The notes under the pieces were generated by a model. It was not told the DNA's origin, did no database searches, and was given only the letters and a program-made list of their open reading frames with translations. Below are positions 7,614 through 15,409 of a stretch of DNA of 31,605 nt, piece after piece. The position numbers and the translations under genes are program-made. Position 1 is the stretch's first letter; every line of letters begins with the position of its first letter. Source of the stretch: ZC4RG17 sp035304485. Lineage in GTDB: Bacteria > Actinomycetota > Acidimicrobiia > Spongiisociales > ZC4RG35. The DNA is taken from the NCBI GenBank assembly GCA_035304485.1, contig DATGPZ010000252.1, forward strand, positions 1 through 31,605, read 5' to 3'.

Positions 7614-9904
7614 CAGACGAAGTGTTCACGCATCCGCGAAGAGGCCCAGTCCATCGTGGCCACGACGATGGCGATGGCCAGCATCTGGACCGCCGCCGCC
7701 CGATACTCCAACAGATTGATGTTCTGTTGGAGGATCGAGCCGATGCCGCCTCCACCCACGAAACCGAGGATGGTGGACATGCGGACGTTGATATCCCACC
7801 GGTACATGGTGAACGAGATGTAGGGCGGGACGATCTGGGGGACCACCGAGTAAACGATCGTCTGCAGCCGGTTGGCGCCCGTCGCCCGCACCGCCTCGAT
7901 CGGACCGGCCGAGATCGACTCGACCTGCTCGGAGTAGAGCTTGGCGAGAGCGGCTGCGGTGTGGAGAGCCAGGGCGAGAGATCCGGCGAAGGGCCCCGCC
8001 CCCACCCATACGACGAACACGATCGCCATGACCAGCGGTTCGATCGAGCGGAGGGTGTTGAACACGGTGCGGGCGGCGTAGTAGATCGACAGCCCGATCT
8101 CGACCTCTCCCTTGCGCATTCCGCGCCAGGCGACGAACACCCCGATGGCGGCGCCCACGATGGCAGGTATCAGGACGATGGTTCGGAAATCCCCGATCTG
8201 ATAGAACCAGTCGATGATCTGGCCGACGAGGATGGCCCACAACGCTCCGGCCACGGCCATGAGGACCACGTTGAGGGTCCGCACCACGGGCCGGGGAGCG
8301 TTCTTTCGAATCGCGTAACCGAGCTTGGAAGCGAGGTGCGACGCCACAGCCGCCACTCCCAAGGCGGCGATGACCGTGAAGGCGACGTCGAGGATCTCGC
8401 CGATGGCCGAGAAGAAGGATCCGATGAAGCCGAACCAGCCGAGGATGGCGTGCATCCGATCCCCGATGTCCTCGAGGAAGCGAGAGGTGAAGAGCAGCCC
8501 GATCAGGCCGATCGTGCCGGCCAACACCAGAAGGACGCCCCGGCGAATTCGCTCCGCCCGGGTGGGGACCCCGGCGTCCACCGTGGGCAGACTGGTTCGC
8601 AACAGCCACCAGGTCAGACCGGCGCTCACCAGCATGCCCAGCAGAAGCCCGATCGTGTTGTCGGAGAGGAGGGACACCACCGAGGTGGCGCCCCGAGCCG
8701 CCCCGACCCCGACCGTGGCCCCGATCGGCACGGCGATCAGGATCAGGCCGAGGTTGGTGGTCGTGATCGAGATGTCACGCATGATGTTGCGTGCGGCCAC
8801 GAAACTGAGAGGGACGGCGAGCAAGAGGCCGGCGGTGGTGGCGACCAGAGCCAAGAACACCGTTTCGAGGATCTTGTCGAGTGTGATCTTGGCGGTGTCG
8901 GAGATTCGGGGCGACAACTGGATCGTGTCGGAGACGTATACGGCGGCGCCTCCCGGCTCACCGGTGGCCCCGTCGTAGACAGCCACACGCCAATTGGAGA
9001 GGTCGGTCCCCGGCGGTCCCTCGAGGGTGACCTCGACGTTCCCGTCCACGGACACGACCCCAGCGATGTGGAGGCCGGTGATCTCGCTCTCCCCCAGGGG
9101 AAGGGCGGTTTCGCCTCGGGCCGTCCCGCCCACCGCTTCGAAAGGTTCGCCGGTGGTCACGAAGTCGATTACTTGGTTGGCGGGGTCGAGCAAGGCGACG
9201 GCAGGGATGTCGGGAGCTCCCGCCACCGTGATCACCCGGGTTCCCTCGTCTCCGAGAATGGGATCGTCCTCTACTCCGTTCTCGTTGGCGTCGGTGTAGA
9301 CCTGGACCCGGTTCCGCCACGTTCCGATCGGCTCTTGGGTGACGGCCCGTAGACCTTGAGGTTCCTCCGAGGTCCGATCCGGCAGCGTGATCTGGGTGGA
9401 GAAGGTGCCCTCCGAGTCGGTGTTGACCGTTGTCAGGCGGAGCGTGATGGCGAACTCGGAGTCCGGGACGAAATGCAGAGTGACGGTTTCTCGCGGCTCA
9501 TAGCCGGTCCCGCTGACGGTGACGACGTCACCCGGGTCACCACAGGTGGGGGTGAGGGTCAACGCCGGGTCGGTGGCCACCTCGGGTCCACATGGGATGG
9601 CGAGCTCGACCTCGGTGATCTCATCTTGCGTGTCGTAGGTGACGAGGTCGGGCCTCGCCAGCGCCCGCAGGATGTTGGCCAGCGAGCGTTGGCGGGTCTC
9701 GGAAGTGATCTGGGTCAGGTCGACCTGGGTCTGCTCGAAGGCGAGGGCATAGATCACGACACCGAGGACGATGGCGAGGAGGATGATGAAAGGGCGCCGG
9801 CGTCGGGACCGGGAACGGGACTGGTCGTCAGGCCCAGAGTCCCCGATACGGGCCTGTTCCTGGCCCAACTCGGCTGCGTCGGTGTCGGTACGGGTGTCAG
9901 CCAA
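7613..9904 (-). CDS. phnE: Phosphonate-type ABC transporter permease, enlarged, with N-terminal extracytoplasmic domain
   Basis: A 763-residue PhnE-like permease; ordinary PhnE has about 260-280 residues. Layout: basic cytoplasmic tail (1-37); first membrane helix (about 38-56); a soluble segment of about 280 residues containing a TIG/Ig-like unit (LTLTPTCGDPGDVVTVSGTGY, in parts, 115-135) and a Ca-loop-like DANENGVEDD (205-214); the start of the PhnE core (LETVFLALVATTAGLLLAVP, 346-365). About 230 residues of extra membrane helices follow, then the second half of the core with RSIEPLVMAIVFVVWVGAGP (619-638), the coupling loop EAVRATGANRLQ (670-681) and GFVGGGGIG (714-722). The start is TTG with AGGAGG nine bases upstream, overlapping the phnC end by 8 bases. 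Partners are phnC and phnD upstream. Substrate could be phosphonate, phosphite or phosphate esters. Confidence 0.9.
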   Translation of the reverse strand: MADTRTDTDAAELGQEQARIGDSGPDDQSRSRSRRRRPFIILLAIVLGVVIYALAFEQTQVDLTQITSETRQRSLANILRALARPDLVTYDTQDEITEVELAIPCGPEVATDPALTLTPTCGDPGDVVTVSGTGYEPRETVTLHFVPDSEFAITLRLTTVNTDSEGTFSTQITLPDRTSEEPQGLRAVTQEPIGTWRNRVQVYTDANENGVEDDPILGDEGTRVITVAGAPDIPAVALLDPANQVIDFVTTGEPFEAVGGTARGETALPLGESEITGLHIAGVVSVDGNVEVTLEGPPGTDLSNWRVAVYDGATGEPGGAAVYVSDTIQLSPRISDTAKITLDKILETVFLALVATTAGLLLAVPLSFVAARNIMRDISITTTNLGLILIAVPIGATVGVGAARGATSVVSLLSDNTIGLLLGMLVSAGLTWWLLRTSLPTVDAGVPTRAERIRRGVLLVLAGTIGLIGLLFTSRFLEDIGDRMHAILGWFGFIGSFFSAIGEILDVAFTVIAALGVAAVASHLASKLGYAIRKNAPRPVVRTLNVVLMAVAGALWAILVGQIIDWFYQIGDFRTIVLIPAIVGAAIGVFVAWRGMRKGEVEIGLSIYYAARTVFNTLRSIEPLVMAIVFVVWVGAGPFAGSLALALHTAAALAKLYSEQVESISAGPIEAVRATGANRLQTIVYSVVPQIVPPYISFTMYRWDINVRMSTILGFVGGGGIGSILQQNINLLEYRAAAVQMLAIAIVVATMDWASSRMREHFV

Positions 9905-10649
9905 CTCGCTCGGCCTCCTGGCCGTAGATCTCCTTGAACTTGGCGTCGTCGATCTCGGAAGGCAAGCCGTCGAAGACGAGCTTTCCCTCGTTCAGGGCGA
10001 TCGCTCGATCGGAGTACTTGTGGACCAGATCGAGGAAATGGAGGGAGCAGAGGACTGTGACACCGTCGTCACGGTTGATCGACTCGAGATAGCGCATGAT
10101 CGAGTGCGCCAGCACCGGATCGAGGGATGCTACCGGCTCGTCGGCGAGGATCATCTCCGGGTTCTGCATCAGGGCTCGGGCGATTCCCACCCGCTGCTGT
10201 TGTCCCCCCGACAACTCGTCGGCCCGGGCATATGCCTTCTCGACCAGACCCACCCGTTCGAGTTGGGCGAGCGCATTGGTGGTGTCGTCTCTCGAGAACC
10301 GGTTCACGAGTGACATCGCCGGGTTCGTGTAGCCCAGCCGTCCTGCCAGGACGTTGGTGATCACGCGGGACCGGTGCACCAGGTTGAAATGCTGGAAGAC
10401 CATGCCGACCCGGCGCCGGAACCGGCGCAGGTCCTCCTGGGAGGCGTGGGTGACGTCCTCGCCGTTCCAGAGGATCTGACCCTCGGTGGGTTCGATGAGG
10501 CGGTTGATGCAGCGAAGGAGGGTCGATTTGCCGGAGCCGGACAAGCCGATGACGGCGAGGAACTGGCCGTCGGGAACCTCGAAGCTGACGTCCTCGAGCG
10601 CGACCGTTCCATTGTCGTAGACCTTGGTGAGGTTCTTTACCTGGAGCAT
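9897..10649 (-). CDS. phnC: Phosphonate-type ABC transporter ATP-binding protein
   Basis: A 250-residue ABC ATPase of the PhnC type: Walker A GLSGSGKS (35-42), Q-loop FQHFNLVHR (85-93), signature LSGGQ (146-150), Walker B MILADEP (166-172) and a C-terminal PhnC-style end. It drives import through PhnE of the ligand captured by PhnD. The frame continues 38 codons upstream to 10763, but that part reads through the AGTCGGA repeat array (giving DFRLPPSDFRL) and is not protein-like. The ATG at 10649 puts MLQVKNLTKVY at the normal N-terminus. No Shine-Dalgarno is visible. The gene is separated from phnD by a 289-base gap holding a strong hairpin and the repeat element, so its expression is probably lower than that of phnD. 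Confidence 0.94.
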   Translation of the reverse strand: MLQVKNLTKVYDNGTVALEDVSFEVPDGQFLAVIGLSGSGKSTLLRCINRLIEPTEGQILWNGEDVTHASQEDLRRFRRRVGMVFQHFNLVHRSRVITNVLAGRLGYTNPAMSLVNRFSRDDTTNALAQLERVGLVEKAYARADELSGGQQQRVGIARALMQNPEMILADEPVASLDPVLAHSIMRYLESINRDDGVTVLCSLHFLDLVHKYSDRAIALNEGKLVFDGLPSEIDDAKFKEIYGQEAERVG

Positions 10650-10674
10650 GCGAGAGAAGGAACGGTAGCGACCT

Positions 10675-10896
10675 AGTCGGAAGTCGGAAGGCGGAAGTCG
10701 GAAGTCGACGGGCCTGTCTGAGCTCGTCCGACGCTCCGACGACACGGGCTGACGCGTGAGCACACGTCGGGGAAACCGAGTTCGCCGACCTCGAGGGCGG
10801 ACGAACGAGCGATGGACTATCGCGTCGGCGGATCGGAGTGGAGAGTCTCGGTCAGATCGATCGTCTGATCCTACGTCCGACTTCCGACTTCCGACT
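10675..10896 (+). repeat. Intergenic element A bounded by inverted AGTCGGA heptamer arrays
   Basis: Left end: four tandem heptamers AGTCGGA (the third reads AGGCGGA) at 10675-10702, then AGTCG. Right end: three tandem TCCGACT units at 10876-10896, the exact reverse complement. The interior of about 170 bases has no open frame that looks like protein. It occupies most of the 289-base gap between phnD and phnC. A second element with the same end design is at 15157-15366. The ends could pair as a long stem. Function and mobility are unknown; no transposase or target duplication was seen. Confidence 0.75.
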
Positions 10897-10901
10897 TAAG
10901 A

Positions 10902-10937
10902 CTGAAGGGGGGCCGCCGGAAGGCGGCCCCCCTTCAG
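10902..10937 (-). terminator. Perfect 16-bp hairpin directly after phnD
   Basis: CTGAAGGGGGGCCGCC (10902-10917), loop GGAA (10918-10921) and the exact complement (10922-10937). It starts one base past the phnD stop codon on the minus strand. There is no U-tract after it. It therefore may act as a leaky terminator or as a 3' stabiliser of the phnD transcript, reducing phnC-phnE-dgt expression relative to the binding protein, a common arrangement in ABC importers. Confidence 0.7.
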
Positions 10938-10938
10938 A

Positions 10939-12060
10939 TCACAGATCGTCGATCGTGATTCCGAGGGTCTGGATGATCGCCCGGACGGCGTCGTAGTCGG
11001 CATCCGACGTCTCGGCCAGGTTGTCCCAGCTGTAAGCGTCGAAGGCAGTCGCGAAGCCTTCCGGATCGTTCTGAGCGAAGTCCAGCATCGCCTGAACGAT
11101 CTGCTCCTTCAGATCCTCCGGGAAGTCCGGGCCGAACACGACACCGTCGTTCGGGATCGGATCCGACACGGCCAGGATCCGCACCTGCTGGACGACGTCG
11201 GGCAGTTCCTCGCGGAGGTTGCGGCGGGCGTCCTGGACGATGTAGTCGCCGCACTGGATTTCGCCGTCCTCGTTGATGGCGCAGGAGTCGGGATCCGGGA
11301 CGTCGGCGTTGTTGACGTCGCCGTCCCAGGCTCCGTTGCCCTCCAGGTCCGTGTAAGGCGAGTAGAACGAGGTACCGAAGTCGGTCTCACCGTTGTAGAC
11401 CGCCCGCACCGCACCGTCATGGCTTCCGGCCTCGAGCTCGGTGCCCCATTCGACACCCAGGTTCTGCAGCTGGCCGGAGGGGAACAGGTAACCCGAGGTC
11501 GAGCCCGGATCCGGGAAGGCCCACGATGCCCCCTGCAGATCCTCCAGCGACTGGAAGTCCGAGTCCCGGGCCACCAGGTACTGGGCCCAGTACTCGGTGT
11601 AGCCGAACCGCTCGGCCTTCAAGGCAGCCTCGACGCCGCAGCGCTCGTTGCCGAGGATGTACGCCTGGGCCGGGATCATGCCGATGCTGGCGTCGGGGTT
11701 GGCGCAGATCTCCTCGACGGTGGCGGCGTACGAAGATGGCACCTGGACCTCGAACTCGAGTCCGGTGGCCGTCGTCAGCGCCTCATCGAGGAGCTCACCG
11801 CCGGCGACGATTTCGTCGGCGGACACCGACGGAACGAACAGCACCTGGATCGGTCGATCGGCCGTGCCGACCTCTGACCCGCCCATCGTCGTCTCCGGCG
11901 CGGTCGTCTCGGTTGCCGCAGTGGTGTCCGGAGCCGTCGTGGCGGGGGCCTCGGTCGTCTCGGACGCGGTCGTCGTATCGCTCGTATCTTCTCCGCCGCC
12001 ACAGGCGGCGACGATGAGAGCAAGAAGGGCTAGCAGCGCAGCCCATCTCGTTCGTCTCAC
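10939..12060 (-). CDS. phnD: Phosphonate-type ABC transporter substrate-binding lipoprotein
   Basis: A 373-residue lipoprotein: positive n-region, hydrophobic core and lipobox LIVAAC with Cys20 (type II signal peptide). Residues 25-60 are a Thr/Ala/Glu-rich spacer of repeated TTAPxTT-like units that tethers the receptor to the membrane. The rest is a PhnD-type receptor: RPIQVLFVPSVSADEI near residue 69, then DASIGMIPAQAY, and the typical SGYLFPSGQL segment. It binds the ligand outside the membrane for PhnE/PhnC. The GTG start has AAGGAGA seven bases upstream. It is the head of phnD-phnC-phnE-dgt and is followed by a strong hairpin. The ligand (phosphonate, phosphite, phosphate or an analogue) cannot be told from sequence alone. 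Confidence 0.91.
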   Translation of the reverse strand: MRRTRWAALLALLALIVAACGGGEDTSDTTTASETTEAPATTAPDTTAATETTAPETTMGGSEVGTADRPIQVLFVPSVSADEIVAGGELLDEALTTATGLEFEVQVPSSYAATVEEICANPDASIGMIPAQAYILGNERCGVEAALKAERFGYTEYWAQYLVARDSDFQSLEDLQGASWAFPDPGSTSGYLFPSGQLQNLGVEWGTELEAGSHDGAVRAVYNGETDFGTSFYSPYTDLEGNGAWDGDVNNADVPDPDSCAINEDGEIQCGDYIVQDARRNLREELPDVVQQVRILAVSDPIPNDGVVFGPDFPEDLKEQIVQAMLDFAQNDPEGFATAFDAYSWDNLAETSDADYDAVRAIIQTLGITIDDL

Positions 12061-12082
12061 GTTGAGTCTCCTTAGTCGGTTA

Positions 12083-12110
12083 GAACGCCGCCGAGTTCGA
12101 CGGCGGCTTC
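12083..12110 (-). terminator. Hairpin between the HAD gene and phnD
   Basis: Arms GCCGCCG (12087-12093) and CGGCGGC (12101-12107) with a 7-base loop, extended by GAA/TTC across a one-base bulge. It lies about 20 bases past the stop of the HAD gene and 23 bases before the phnD start. No U-tract follows. It could be a terminator for the HAD gene or part of the phnD 5' leader. Confidence 0.45.
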
Positions 12111-12130
12111 AGCGTAGGAGTCGGCAATAG

Positions 12131-12682
12131 TCAGGTGCCAACCGAAGCGACCAGTTTCTCGAACTCGTTCCAGTCGGCCACATCGACCGCGCCGGGGACG
12201 GGTTCGTTCCACGGACGGACGTACCGCGCGACTACCCGATCCGGCCGGTGCCGGACGAGGGCTTCGAGATTGTGGGGGGCGTCTTCGAGGTACACGTCGC
12301 AGTCGACATCCCACTTGCGGTCGGTGATGTGGACCTCGCGGGTGGGAAGGCGGTGCTCGGCGATCCACTCGAACGTGTCGTGTATCGCCCAAGTCGGTTT
12401 CGTGGTGACGATGACGATGGCGTGGCGGCGCTTGGTCAAGCGCCACAGTGCCTCCACTGCTCCCTGATAGGTCTCGAGATGACGGAAGAGGCTGTGGCCG
12501 TCGTGATCCTGGGCCCACTTCCAGAACTCGCCCATGTGCCGAAAGTGGGTGAGGGTGGGAATGGCGTCCCACGACCTGACGGCATCGAAGGCAACGTCGG
12601 TTCCGAAGTCGGAGTTGTAGCGGGTGATCCAGCCGGTGTTGAAGTCGGCCACCACCCCGTCCAGGTCGATACCGAGGCGCAT
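12131..12682 (-). CDS. HAD superfamily 5'(3')-nucleotidase-like hydrolase
   Basis: A 183-residue HAD-fold protein resembling the NT5C/5'(3')-deoxyribonucleotidase group. The catalytic motif I is GIDLDGVVADFN (residues 4-15; nucleophile D6, acid/base D8). The motif II region is IVIVTTKP, and motif III/IV is the WDVDCDVYLEDAP stretch. Such enzymes remove phosphate from nucleoside monophosphates, though some members act on other phosphate esters. An in-frame GTG 27 bases upstream is possible. I chose ATG 12682 because it places the DxD motif at the normal distance and a TAGCCT -10 box lies 7 bases before it. It stands upstream of phnD on the same strand, separated by a hairpin. A nucleotide or phosphate-salvage role is inference. 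Confidence 0.8.
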   Translation of the reverse strand: MRLGIDLDGVVADFNTGWITRYNSDFGTDVAFDAVRSWDAIPTLTHFRHMGEFWKWAQDHDGHSLFRHLETYQGAVEALWRLTKRRHAIVIVTTKPTWAIHDTFEWIAEHRLPTREVHITDRKWDVDCDVYLEDAPHNLEALVRHRPDRVVARYVRPWNEPVPGAVDVADWNEFEKLVASVGT

Positions 12683-12689
12683 CTGATGA

Positions 12690-12695
12690 AGGCTA
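12690..12695 (-). promoter_or_regulatory. TAGCCT -10 box before the HAD gene
   Basis: On the minus strand TAGCCT lies 7 bases before the ATG at 12682, matching the TANNNT pattern and spacing of leaderless promoters. The same hexamer occurs before the nitroreductase gene. No Shine-Dalgarno precedes this ATG, which agrees with leaderless translation. Confidence 0.42.
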
Positions 12696-12738
12696 GGGCA
12701 GTCGCCCACCTGTGCTCATGCCGAAGGGTGGCTTTGGA

Positions 12739-14334
12739 TCAATAGACCTGGACCCAGCCGACCACCTCGGGGACCCGCCGCCGGAGGAGCCAGCCGGAAA
12801 GTGCCAGCGAAGCCGAGTACCAGATCGCACCCCAACCCAAGGCGAAGAGGGCGGCGAGCCATGGGGCCACGACCTCCCCGAACGCCACCGTCAAGACGGT
12901 GACCGATGCCGGCAAGACGAGCAGCAACCCGACCGCCAGGAAAGAGATCACCTGGCTCACCAGGGCCAACAAGCCCTGCTCGGTCGCCTGAGCGAACATG
13001 TCGGTGCCCTCCCGCGGGAGGCGCATGGGAGTGACGACCGAGACGACGTTTCCCACCGCCAGCAGGCACAGAATCGCCCCGATGGCCACCGGGAGCACGA
13101 GCGGGAACCACCTCCAGTTGGAGGCGAACCAGGCCATCAGCATGCCCAGGAAGACCGTTTCCACCACCAGGCCCGTCATCGCCGCCAGGTTCTTGCCGAG
13201 AATCAGACTCCGTGGCCTTGCCGGGAGTGCGAAGAGGTAGGAGGCGGCGTTCCTCTCCCACCCGAACTGGTTGAGGGCGATCGGAAGCCCGACCATCAGC
13301 ACCAGCACCGGCGCCAACATCGGCAACCACTCCCTGGTCCGGAAACGGGCGAAGCCCTCCGCTCCCACGACGATGGCGGCGATGGCGAGACCCACGAAGA
13401 TCACCGTCCCCGTCCACACCAGGCGCTGGCGCGGATCACGCAGGTAGAAGCGGAACTCCTTTCGGGCGACGACGAAGGGAATCTCCCACCGCCCATGGGC
13501 GAGTCCCTTCTTGCGTCGACGTGATGACGGTGCGGACTCCTGACGCGGCGTCACCAAGAGCCAGCGCAGCACCCGCTCCCAGAGGACGACGATCAGGGTC
13601 GTCCAGGCCACGGCGACGAGCAGTCCGATGAGAGCAGTCGCCCAGTCACCGCTCCAGGCAGCCGCGACGGCTCGCGCCGGCGCGGCCGGTGGAATCAACC
13701 ACCAGGTTCCCGCCACCGAATGCTCGAGAGCAGCCGCTGCCACTCCCATCTGGTCGACCGTGGTCCGGACCGCCTGATAGCCGGCGAAGCTGGTCAAGCC
13801 GATCCCCATGATCACGAAGACGGCCACGTCTCTTCCTCGTCGAGAGTGCAGTACCGCCGAAATGAGCGTCGTGAAAGCCTGAGATCCGGTCATGAGTATC
13901 AGCATGAAGAGAAGGCCGGCTGGGAGGGTGACGAGGATGGCCCCGGGGCGATGGAAGACGGTGGTTCCGACCACCGCCACCAGGGCGAGGACCGGGATCG
14001 AGATGAAGGCCGCCGCGGTCAACCCGGCCACGAGCCGGGGGCGCGAGATGGGCAGGGTCGCCAGCTGCTGGGGGTCGAGGTTCTCGTCGAGCGGGAAGAC
14101 GACCACAGGGAGGGCGATCCAGGCGACGAAGAGGATGATCGCTCCCCAGCTGAGATACTCCGTGCGGGCCAGCGGCTCGAGGGAAGCGAGGGTGGCGGCG
14201 TGGCCGACGGAGAGTCTCCAACCGATCCACCCGACCAGCGCGGCGATCAGCGGCAGGCCTATCTGGCGCTGGCGGTCAGCCCGCAGGCCGTTCCAGAACA
14301 GCCGGGCCTTCAGGCCGGCGAGGACTCGAACCAC
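12739..14334 (-). CDS. ABC-2 type transporter permease
   Basis: A 531-residue polytopic membrane protein with roughly twelve hydrophobic segments in two halves, joined by a basic cytoplasmic stretch (around TPRQESAPSSRRRKKGLAHG, near residue 280) and the sequence FVVARKEFRFYLRDPRQR. That segment is typical of ABC-2 exporter permeases. It would form the membrane channel for the ATPase encoded immediately upstream. The frame extends to 14478, but residues before the GTG at 14334 lie over the ATPase gene in another frame. GGGAG precedes this GTG by five bases, and the gene overlaps the ATPase end by 25 bases. The substrate is unknown. It is 56 bases upstream of the HAD gene but that gene seems to have its own promoter. 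Confidence 0.85.
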   Translation of the reverse strand: MVRVLAGLKARLFWNGLRADRQRQIGLPLIAALVGWIGWRLSVGHAATLASLEPLARTEYLSWGAIILFVAWIALPVVVFPLDENLDPQQLATLPISRPRLVAGLTAAAFISIPVLALVAVVGTTVFHRPGAILVTLPAGLLFMLILMTGSQAFTTLISAVLHSRRGRDVAVFVIMGIGLTSFAGYQAVRTTVDQMGVAAAALEHSVAGTWWLIPPAAPARAVAAAWSGDWATALIGLLVAVAWTTLIVVLWERVLRWLLVTPRQESAPSSRRRKKGLAHGRWEIPFVVARKEFRFYLRDPRQRLVWTGTVIFVGLAIAAIVVGAEGFARFRTREWLPMLAPVLVLMVGLPIALNQFGWERNAASYLFALPARPRSLILGKNLAAMTGLVVETVFLGMLMAWFASNWRWFPLVLPVAIGAILCLLAVGNVVSVVTPMRLPREGTDMFAQATEQGLLALVSQVISFLAVGLLLVLPASVTVLTVAFGEVVAPWLAALFALGWGAIWYSASLALSGWLLRRRVPEVVGWVQVY

Positions 14335-15113
14335 GCCAGCTCCCGATCCTCCACCGTGCCGCCGACGGCGGCGATGAAGGCGTCTTCGACCGTCGAGACT
14401 CCCATCTTCTGCCTGAGGCCATCGGGGGTGTCCTCCAACAACAACCGTCCGTGGGCCATGATCCCGATCCGGGTGCACAGCTTCTCGACCAGGTGCATCT
14501 CGTGGGACGAGAAGACGATGGTTGCGCCCAGTTCCGTGTAGCGGGACAGCAGACGCTGGATGAGCCGGGCGGAGACCGCGTCCACCCCCTCGAATGGCTC
14601 GTCGAGGAACAGGACCGGAGGCCGGGCGATGATCGCCGCCGCCAACGCCACCTTCTTTCTCATTCCTCGCGAGTAGTCGCCCACCAGCTTTCCGGCATCG
14701 GCTTCGAGGTCGAGCATCGCCAGCAGTTCGTCCCGCCGCTCGATGGCCACCTGGCGGGGCACCGAGTGCAGGGCGGCGGTGAAGTCGAGCAACTCGGCTC
14801 CGGTGAGACGTTCGTAGAGGTTGAACTCCTCGGGGAGCACACCGATCCGCTTCTTGATCTCGAGTGGCTCTTTCCAGGTGTCGAACTCGCCGATGCCGGC
14901 TCGGCCCGAGGTGGGTCTGAGCAGACCGACGATCATGCGGATGGTCGTCGTCTTGCCGGCCCCGTTCTGGCCCAACAACCCGTAGAACTCGCCTTTGCGA
15001 ATCGAGAGGTCGAGACCGTCGACCGCGTTCGATTTCCCGAAGCGGCGGACCAGGTCGCGCGTCCAGACAGCTGGAAGGTCGTCATCGAGGGGTTGATCGA
15101 CGGAGGTGATCAC
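14310..15113 (-). CDS. ABC transporter ATP-binding protein (ABC-2/CcmA type)
   Basis: A 267-residue ATPase: Walker A GQNGAGKT (48-55), signature YSRGMRKK (147-154), Walker B LFLDEP (168-173) and the H-loop in FSSHEMH. The GVLPEE Q-loop region and EFNLYERLTG are typical of exporter ATPases of the CcmA/NatA kind. It energises the permease downstream (25-base overlap). The frame extends to 15350, but that part reads through the AGTCGGA array (giving DFRLPTSVFRLS) and is not protein. The GTG at 15113 is preceded six bases upstream by GATACT, and by a TTACGT -35 at a 17-base spacing, suggesting a leaderless message. The exported substrate is unknown. Confidence 0.9.
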   Translation of the reverse strand: MITSVDQPLDDDLPAVWTRDLVRRFGKSNAVDGLDLSIRKGEFYGLLGQNGAGKTTTIRMIVGLLRPTSGRAGIGEFDTWKEPLEIKKRIGVLPEEFNLYERLTGAELLDFTAALHSVPRQVAIERRDELLAMLDLEADAGKLVGDYSRGMRKKVALAAAIIARPPVLFLDEPFEGVDAVSARLIQRLLSRYTELGATIVFSSHEMHLVEKLCTRIGIMAHGRLLLEDTPDGLRQKMGVSTVEDAFIAAVGGTVEDRELAWFESSPA

Positions 15114-15119
15114 CGGACC

Positions 15120-15148
15120 AGTATCGACCTCCGAGCGCCCAAACGTAA
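15120..15148 (-). promoter_or_regulatory. Promoter of the ABC exporter operon (putatively leaderless)
   Basis: Minus strand: -35 TTACGT (15148-15143), a 17-base spacer, -10 GATACT (15125-15120), then six bases to the GTG at 15113. Four of six bases match TATAAT. No Shine-Dalgarno lies between -10 and GTG. Confidence 0.42.
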
Positions 15149-15156
15149 GCGGAGAT

Positions 15157-15366
15157 AGTCGGAAGACGGAAGTCGGAAGTCGGAAGTCGAATTCGGCGCC
15201 CGACCAGACCGAGACGCTCCAGGGCGGATCTGTCGGAGCGTCACTGTGATCCTTGGGCTGACACCGCGCCTCGCGGTACGACGAAGGAAGAGTGAAGAAA
15301 CGTCGACGGCTGACGTGGAAGCGTCGGATGACGGTGCAACGACGCTGCAACTTCCGACTTCCGACT
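15157..15366 (+). repeat. Intergenic element B bounded by inverted AGTCGGA heptamer arrays
   Basis: Left end: four AGTCGGA heptamers (the second reads AGACGGA) at 15157-15184, then AGTCGA. Right end: two TCCGACT units at 15353-15366. The interior differs from element A apart from scattered short words, but contains an 8-bp inverted repeat GACGCTCC/GGAGCGTC. It fills most of the 296-base gap between the divergent ABC ATPase and dnaX genes. No coding frame in it is credible. Confidence 0.75.
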
Positions 15367-15409
15367 CATTCTTCAATCGTCACCCGAACCTTGTACCGTC
15401 GAGATCTGC

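Noticed and set aside
7505..9352. Long plus-strand frame of 615 residues opposite phnE
   Set aside because: Antisense shadow: Asp/Gly/His-rich with no domain, while the minus strand gives a clear PhnE.
10675..10896. Heptamer arrays as a CRISPR array
   Set aside because: Units are only 7 bases, directly tandem with no spacers, and appear inverted at the other end; no cas gene nearby.
12712..14541. Plus-strand frames over the ABC permease
   Set aside because: His/Gln/Arg-rich antisense frames; the minus strand encodes a well-formed polytopic protein.
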